NCBI GenBank assembly: GCA_039881145.1
Contig: JAYKKI010000014.1
Coordinates: 1,531,001-1,595,000, forward strand
Length of the DNA: 64,000 nucleotides
From: Druceiella hillmani
Lineage: Eukaryota; Arthropoda; Insecta; Lepidoptera; Hepialidae
Direction of reading: 5' to 3'
Shown: piece after piece, positions 56,781 through 64,000 of the stretch
Layout: every line of letters begins with the position of its first letter
Position numbering within the stretch: the first letter of the stretch is position 1
Translations under genes and position numbers: made by a program
The notes under the pieces: model-generated
What the model saw: only the letters and a program-made list of their open reading frames with translations
Told to the model about the DNA's origin: nothing
The model's database searches: none

Positions 56781-59700
56781 GAAGTAGATTTAAAGGTTTA
56801 CTTTTTATTCTTGAATAGAATAAATTTTGATGTGAAACTTTTTTGAACGCGATGAGAGTAAAAGGTTATGGTGAAATTTAATACGATATTTTCAATGCAA
56901 CGTTTTTTGCATAGTTTTGTTGTAACGAGTGAATGTAACAAATCTTTCGCAAAAAGGACGGAAAATACGCTAACAATCAAAAAAGATAGATCAATACGAT
57001 AGAATAAGACAAGAAGATCAGACGTGCGCGAAAACGAACAAAAATGACGCGTGTTATCAGCTATTTTGTACGTTACTTGTGAAAAAAGTAAAAATGGCCA
57101 ATCATTACTGCTATTAGATGTTTTGTACATTATGTGTGTCAAAACAAACCATCAAAATATTGTCAATTTATTTATCTGTTTATGATTGATTCATTAGCAA
57201 TTTTACATGTATTTTATCCTTTAAAAGTATAACAACATATGTACGTATTTATTTATAAATCCGCAATGATGTGGTATAAATCCGCGCATATAGTTGTCGT
57301 AAATATAATTTACAGTAAGATCAATACATCCTGACTCCCTTCCGCTGCGTTCAACCGTATTCTGGTATTGGCATCGCGGCTATTTTTTAATTGAAAATTA
57401 TCTATGTAAATTTACCTGAAGATTTTATTAGATGTTTACATAGATTTGTAATGACGGTTTTATTAAATTTTTTGAGCGTATGATATTAAAATATTTTTAT
57501 ACCAATTTAGTACAATATAAGGGCTTACACTCTGTACTATATACCAACAAGTCGAGGTTTAGATCTACAAAGAAATTTCACTTCTGTCACTGGTGCAGAC
57601 GATTTTTTTTATCTTTAAAAAATATTTTTTTTAAATTAAGAAAGGGAATAAAAAACATACGTATATTAATACATAAGTAAATATGCCAGCCTACGGTTAC
57701 GTACTGCAGGACGCAGACTTATCTCTCTGTCTCCACGTCATTTCTTAAATTCTGTATATCTCAAACTACTTAGACATTTCTAATGCTAATATTAAATATT
57801 TTCAGAAAAGCTATATTTTAAATTAGACCACAACTGTTTCGGCTTTAGACGCTAGCATATAGTTATCATTTTCGCTACTAAATACTTAAAATATTTTTCT
57901 TTTGTTATCCTTAAAGGGCTTGAATGTGTGAAGTATCCTATAAAGCTTAGTTTTATAGTATTATTCCCGAGAAAAAAATATTTTGCTTGAAAGAGATGCA
58001 GAGTTGAATTTCATCTGATTCCAATTTTCTTCCGCTTATCTGTCGTAGTATTACTGAATAAATAAATATGGGTTAAATGTTGAATACACCAGATTAATCA
58101 GTCTTCTCGTTCATTCTTTCCGCTATTTGCCATTACGTGAACCTTAACTCGTCGGCGTCCGGTCGTGTGTTACTTCGCTATTACTAGTAGAGGTGACTAC
58201 TGCCACTACTCGTGGTGACTACTGGCACTTATATGCAGTCAGATTATAGTGAGATAAACCTATGTTTCTTAATAGCATCCAAGTATCTCATGCTTCAGGG
58301 GTTAATGGTAAATGTTGCAGGTACATACTTTGTTATTTCCTTAAAAGAAAACCTCGCTAAAATACTTAATGTCTATCTTTAAATACAACTCTAAAATTTC
58401 AATATACAAAGTAGACTCGCATACCCATAACTTTTTTTAATGCTTATGTAGTTACGCTATATAGATTTTTGTACGGCCGATAAATCTAGCGCTTTTTTCT
58501 AATGGAGGTAAAGGTTCAAACACAATGACGGTTGGAATTAAACTTTTATCAAAATTGTCAATGGTTAGGATGTGAAACAAAGCTTTTTCAGTTAATAGTA
58601 GCGTTAACGATTCGCTGTTTATATATTTTTTTTTATGTATTTCAATTATCAGATGAGTAATATAAATGGGTGCATGGGTTTTTTTAGTCTTGAAACGACT
58701 GTTCTTCCTAGCGAATGGTATTTTGTTTTATTTGTTTTTTATAATAATAAATTATGGTTAGCGATTTCCCATAAAACCCTAACATAAGTGTTTCATTTAT
58801 TTATGTCCACCTATTTCACACTCGTAGGGGTTAAACCGCAATAAATTCATTTTTAATAAGTACCTTGAAGCCAAGAGAAGTTTAAGCGACTTAAGAGTTT
58901 ACAGGCTTCGGAGATTTGGCGATTTAGTGATGATTCAGTGAGTGGCATTTGCATTTTAATGGATAAAATTAATGGAACTAAAACAAAAATGTCAGAACTG
59001 ATTCTGTTGATGTTTCAAGAATTTGGAATTAAGTAGAATTTTGGAAACTCGTCCTTCGTAATTTAAGGGTCATTTGAAGAAGATCCATCTCTCGTGATTC
59101 TTAACTTCTATCGATCTTTGTTTCCATTTTACTTCGTTTCGTTAACCAAATTATGTCAATGTTTTTATGCACATTATTGACTAAATATTTTTTAAATAAA
59201 AACTTAATTTTGCTTATTTTTGTATTTCGTGAGTCTTGAAATAGTTTTCCACCGAATTATTTTTCACTTGTGGTTAATTAAAATATAGGGTGTGAATTCA
59301 TAAAGCAAGCTGCTTTCTATGGGTTCGTGAAATGATAGTAAGATGATCAAGTGCAATGACTTTTGAGATTTTTTATGAAATTATTAATTTATGGAAAACA
59401 CACTATTTTAACATTAACATAAGTGTTAAATATTTAAACTTTATCAGACTTTGAATATTGGGGAGATTTTCTTTTACTTTTATGTCATGGAAATAAAATT
59501 GATTATATTGGCATTTCAATGTTTTTCTTAATGTTTCTTTTACAAGTTCTGTTTATGACAAAACAATTTTTAAATTTAATTACGATATAAAAAAATAATG
59601 GTTAAGGTAAATAACATGTTTTAATGGAAGATGCATAATTTTGCTCTAATAAAGACTCAAATGAAAAAAAATGCACATTATTTTCATTTTTCATTTTTGA
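56781..59700. other. AT-rich stretch without recognised genes
   Basis: The 114-codon minus-strand frame at 56798-57142 has no motif. A short imperfect repeat, GGTGACTACTGCCACTACTC / GGTGACTACTGGCACTTATA, lies at 58191-58235. No other structure was recognised. Confidence 0.4.
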
Positions 59701-59715
59701 GAGGAAAAAAGAACA

Positions 59716-59737
59716 CATACACACACACACACACACA

Positions 59738-59784
<47 letters not shown>

Positions 59785-59861
59785 GTGTGTGTGTATGAGC
59801 GCGCCTATGTGTGTGCGTGTGTGTACATGGGTGCGCGCGTGCACATTTGTGTATGTGTGTT
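59716..59861. repeat. (CA)n(GT)n block sharing a 70-bp signature with the palindrome centre
   Basis: A short CA run, CACGTG, then a long GT run carrying the non-repetitive signature TATGAGCGCGCCTATGTGTG ... TACATGGGTGCGCGCGTGCA. The same signature occurs at 62113-62170 in the same orientation, and at 61951-62008 inverted. The sequence beyond 59861 differs from the palindrome arms. Confidence 0.9.
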
Positions 59862-60039
59862 AGATTTTAATATTTGTAAACATATATATACATAGATATA
59901 AGAGATTATCTTAGTAAAGCAACTATGTTCATGGATCTGCATTGGGGTTAAGCTTTCTTTTAAACCACAAAATGAATAACATGAATAACAGCCCGACGTT
60001 AGATGTTTTGAAGTTAAACATTTTGGCTCATCTTGTACA

Positions 60040-60270
60040 AAAATGTTTGATAGTAGACATTTCGATATCACGTCACGGCACGTGTGTTCCGCTTCGGGTA
60101 TACTCGGCGGTAGGTCAAGTAAAGCCGAACGGTTTGACTTCGAATGGGCGTTAGGGCGAGGAAAATATAGAGCGGCCGAGGTAGTAAGTATATATTTATA
60201 TCATCACTTATCTCAGGGAATCATTAAGGCAAAGGTAAAGAACTGGATTACGTACGGAACGCGATGAAAG
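60040..60270. promoter_or_regulatory. GC-richer island at the palindrome's outer edge
   Basis: CACGGCACGTGTGTTCCGCT (60074) to GATTACGTACGGAACGCGAT (60246) is GC-richer than its flanks. It straddles position 60121, where the visible palindrome arm starts. The mirrored part lies at 63851-64000. Confidence 0.25.
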
Positions 60271-61189
60271 TGTAAGTCTGTATCTCGAGTTTTTTTTCTG
60301 TGATTTTATTTTACGAAATATTATTTTTTATTAAATTCAAGTCAAAGCCCCTTTTTTATCATACATAGGTTAACAATTTACCTAATTTTTCGTCAATAGT
60401 TATGTGTTTTAAAGACATACATACCAAAGTATATTTAATGCAAAGAAAAATTAATTTTCTTTGGTCTTAATTCGAATCTCACTGCTCAAGTTTATTTATT
60501 TGATGACATTTATTTTTAATAAAATATTAATTGATAGAAAACTTCCTCTTTAAGCGCTCGACGTATATTCAATATGTCGATTCCACAATTATAATGAAGA
60601 CGTATTTTGTTCGTAATTGCGGAACTGGTATAAATTAACTAAGCATATTTGTATGCATTAATACTTCGTATTTCTTATCACATTATTCGGTGTGAAAGTG
60701 TATTATATATATATAGTTGAATGTGTACTCTATTGGTTAGGTTTATTCACGTTTCTTCATAATGTGTAGTTAGTACAAAACTATTATAAATTTTAATATT
60801 TTTGCTTTTTTTTAAATTTCTATACCCAAAATATTCAACATATGGATTAAAATTTAAATTTTCAATTCTACAATGTGGTCTTAAACAAAGCAATTGTTAT
60901 CATATTCAAGAAAACCCAACCAAATATCGCCAACCAAGTCGGAATAACTTCAGCACTAAATGCAAAAAATATATATCTTACCGTAGTCACATTTGAAAAA
61001 TTGTTTTTATGTAATGAATGTAATACAAATTCGATATTAAAAATATTTCTTTATGAGGCAGTGTACTTTTGAGCCAATCTAGCACAGGACCATACCATTT
61101 TGCGTCACAATTAATAATAAAAACCTCGCTGAAAGGTTTCTCTTCTAACTATTTAAAAATACAAATCATTAATGCTTAAATCCGTGTTC

Positions 61190-61650
61190 ACATATACGTA
61201 AATTGCCTTTAGTGTTCACTGAGCTACCACACTCCGGGCGAGCAATCTTCTGCGATGAAAATGTGTTTCCGTGAGTGGCTCGTTAGTAGAAAATTAAATA
61301 TTCTCCAATGAACATTAGTGTAGGATCAGTTAATTAAGCAATTATGATGTGAGTCTTGTGAGACTGTAGCTTCGCCGCCTAAGACAGGCGCGGGCGATAG
61401 TTGGCCCGCTCTGCTAGCACCTTGCCACTCTCGATCGCGAGCTAAACTTTGTTAAAGTGTAAAATGGCGGTACCCTGGAGGCGTTCATTACGCTGCACGG
61501 GGATGTATTATTTAGTTTTCGTGTCGTTATTCTGTGTTTTAATACGATTACGCACCCTAATAACATTCTGCAACAGTTATTTTTTAATTTAAACTTAACT
61601 GCGAACGGCACACCCTGCTTGTTGTGGTGTTCATCTTAATATGTGAGGTC
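61190..61650. promoter_or_regulatory. GC-rich island in left palindrome arm
   Basis: GC-rich patch around 61370-61440 (AAGACAGGCGCGGGCGATAG) and 61460-61510 in AT-rich flanks. A 65-codon minus-strand frame (61414-61611) is unrecognised. It has an exact mirror image in the right arm. Confidence 0.28.
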
Positions 61651-61928
61651 TAGCTCCGCAGCTGTTGTGTGATATTTTGTACACGGTTAATGATAATGTA
61701 TGCTTTGATAACGTTTATGTGTGTATTAATTTGGGTTATCTAAAGTTTAGGCTGTCCATTTTAACTCGTTCATCTTCATAATTTTGTGCATTTGGATGGA
61801 ATTCTTCTAATATTATTTTTCATTAATTAAAATAACTAAACAATCAACTTTGATATTCATACTGCGCCAATGTGGATTTCCAATATGTATTCGTACATAT
61901 TTTATTTCAGATTTTAATGTACGTTATG

Positions 61929-62017
61929 TGTAAACACACACACACACATACACAAATGTGCACGCGCGCACCCATGTACACACACGCACACACATAGGCG
62001 CGCTCATACACACACAC

Positions 62018-62103
<86 letters not shown>

Positions 62104-62190
62104 GTGTGTGTGTATGAGCGCGCCTATGTGTGTGCGTGTGTGTACATGGGTGCGCGCGTGCACATTTGTGTATGTGTGTGTGTGTGTTTA
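61929..62190. repeat. (CA)n/(GT)n block at the palindrome axis
   Basis: CA repeats with scattered variants on the left mirrored by GT repeats on the right. The interrupting variants (GCGCGC, CCCATGTAC, ATAGGCGCGCTCATAC) are mirrored exactly, so this is part of the inverted duplication and not two independent microsatellites. Confidence 0.95.
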
Positions 62191-62470
62191 CACATAACGT
62201 ACATTAAAATCTGAAATAAAATATGTACGAATACATATTGGAAATCCACATTGGCGCAGTATGAATATCAAAGTTGATTGTTTAGTTATTTTAATTAATG
62301 AAAAATAATATTAGAAGAATTCCATCCAAATGCACAAAATTATGAAGATGAACGAGTTAAAATGGACAGCCTAAACTTTAGATAACCCAAATTAATACAC
62401 ACATAAACGTTATCAAAGCATACATTATCATTAACCGTGTACAAAATATCACACAACAGCTGCGGAGCTA

Positions 62471-62931
62471 GACCTCACATATTAAGATGAACACCACAAC
62501 AAGCAGGGTGTGCCGTTCGCAGTTAAGTTTAAATTAAAAAATAACTGTTGCAGAATGTTATTAGGGTGCGTAATCGTATTAAAACACAGAATAACGACAC
62601 GAAAACTAAATAATACATCCCCGTGCAGCGTAATGAACGCCTCCAGGGTACCGCCATTTTACACTTTAACAAAGTTTAGCTCGCGATCGAGAGTGGCAAG
62701 GTGCTAGCAGAGCGGGCCAACTATCGCCCGCGCCTGTCTTAGGCGGCGAAGCTACAGTCTCACAAGACTCACATCATAATTGCTTAATTAACTGATCCTA
62801 CACTAATGTTCATTGGAGAATATTTAATTTTCTACTAACGAGCCACTCACGGAAACACATTTTCATCGCAGAAGATTGCTCGCCCGGAGTGTGGTAGCTC
62901 AGTGAACACTAAAGGCAATTTACGTATATGT
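62471..62931. promoter_or_regulatory. GC-rich island in right palindrome arm (mirror copy)
   Basis: Exact reverse complement of the island at 61190-61650. If the palindrome is real this element is duplicated head-to-head. If it is an assembly artefact, the feature does not exist separately. Confidence 0.25.
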
Positions 62932-64000
62932 GAACACGGATTTAAGCATTAATGATTTGTATTTTTAAATAGTTAGAAGAGAAACCTTTCAGCGAGGTTT
63001 TTATTATTAATTGTGACGCAAAATGGTATGGTCCTGTGCTAGATTGGCTCAAAAGTACACTGCCTCATAAAGAAATATTTTTAATATCGAATTTGTATTA
63101 CATTCATTACATAAAAACAATTTTTCAAATGTGACTACGGTAAGATATATATTTTTTGCATTTAGTGCTGAAGTTATTCCGACTTGGTTGGCGATATTTG
63201 GTTGGGTTTTCTTGAATATGATAACAATTGCTTTGTTTAAGACCACATTGTAGAATTGAAAATTTAAATTTTAATCCATATGTTGAATATTTTGGGTATA
63301 GAAATTTAAAAAAAAGCAAAAATATTAAAATTTATAATAGTTTTGTACTAACTACACATTATGAAGAAACGTGAATAAACCTAACCAATAGAGTACACAT
63401 TCAACTATATATATATAATACACTTTCACACCGAATAATGTGATAAGAAATACGAAGTATTAATGCATACAAATATGCTTAGTTAATTTATACCAGTTCC
63501 GCAATTACGAACAAAATACGTCTTCATTATAATTGTGGAATCGACATATTGAATATACGTCGAGCGCTTAAAGAGGAAGTTTTCTATCAATTAATATTTT
63601 ATTAAAAATAAATGTCATCAAATAAATAAACTTGAGCAGTGAGATTCGAATTAAGACCAAAGAAAATTAATTTTTCTTTGCATTAAATATACTTTGGTAT
63701 GTATGTCTTTAAAACACATAACTATTGACGAAAAATTAGGTAAATTGTTAACCTATGTATGATAAAAAAGGGGCTTTGACTTGAATTTAATAAAAAATAA
63801 TATTTCGTAAAATAAAATCACAGAAAAAAAACTCGAGATACAGACTTACACTTTCATCGCGTTCCGTACGTAATCCAGTTCTTTACCTTTGCCTTAATGA
63901 TTCCCTGAGATAAGTGATGATATAAATATATACTTACTACCTCGGCCGCTCTATATTTTCCTCGCCCTAACGCCCATTCGAAGTCAAACCGTTCGGCTTT

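Larger units (their letters stand above)
60121..64000. repeat. Giant perfect palindrome (inverted repeat, arms at least 1,940 bp)
   Basis: Position p pairs with 124121-p throughout the parts compared. The last bases of the window (ending GTTCGGCTTT) are the exact complement of those from 60121 (AAAGCCGAAC). The centre lies at 62060/62061 within (CA)n/(GT)n, with a single non-complementary base at the axis and no spacer. Open frames in the left arm reappear identical on the other strand in the right arm (60802-60996 and 63125-63319; 61414-61611 and 62510-62707). The window stops inside the right arm, so the true length is unknown. Confidence 0.97.

Noticed and set aside
59602..60071. Open frames rich in His-Thr and Cys-Val repeats at the CA/GT blocks
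   Set aside because: They are direct translations of (CA)n/(GT)n, and the same peptide appears on both strands of the palindrome.
60177..60230. GAGGTAGTA string resembling the let-7 seed, followed by a partly complementary CACTTATCTCAGG
   Set aside because: The match to let-7 stops after the seed and the stem is only about 12 imperfect pairs. The rest of the mature sequence and star strand are absent.

Overview
This window looks like a gene desert from an insect genome, most likely a moth or butterfly. The order is inferred, not proven. It rests on many degraded copies of a repeat opening with a GTTCCGTACC-type motif and followed by Tctgtctgtccgtc-like sequence, and on fragments with an ACTAGC-TGACCCG / GCTAGT end; I recognise both as typical of lepidopteran genomes. 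The background is strongly AT-rich. There is no operon-like layout, no rRNA and no complete tRNA gene. Almost all open frames are short stop-free runs in AT-rich or microsatellite DNA. The only locus with a gene-like anatomy lies on the minus strand at 34.36-35.45 kb. It has a GC-rich promoter-like island, a good ATG context, a GT-AG intron, a second exon resembling the C-terminal end of a LINE/Helitron-type endonuclease (EEP) domain, and an AATAAA signal. One extra A in a homopolymer puts its two exons out of frame. Layout by region. 0-9.5 kb: a GC-rich island, then a ~360-bp tandem repeat interrupted by a fold-back transposon, then AT-rich DNA with small tandem duplications. 9.5-22 kb: GC-rich islands alternating with repeats, namely three more fold-back elements, lepidopteran repeats, a tRNA-derived SINE with an (ATG)n end and a short hAT MITE. 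22-34 kb: further repeats, microsatellites and islands. 34-37 kb: the two-exon locus, a lepidopteran repeat containing a tRNA-like head, and a 631-bp decayed hAT transposon with a TCTAGA-type target duplication. 37-50 kb: islands, two more fold-back elements and a long lepidopteran repeat with a 52-bp x4 tandem. 50-55 kb: a 33-bp minisatellite, a decayed mariner transposase and a ~122-bp tandem repeat. 55-60 kb: a GC-rich island and a perfect 44-bp-arm hairpin. 60.1-64 kb: a spacer-free inverted repeat with at least 1,940-bp arms, centred at 62,060/62,061 on a (CA)n/(GT)n block; the window ends inside it. About twenty GC-rich islands of 0.15-0.9 kb recur every few kilobases and contrast sharply with the background. 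I read them as candidate conserved non-coding (enhancer-like) elements of an unseen developmental gene; this is inference from composition and needs a cross-species alignment. The two most interesting things are the fold-back element family (8 copies, a tail on only one side, target duplications of about 12 bp) and the giant perfect palindrome, which is either a very young inverted duplication or an assembly artefact.
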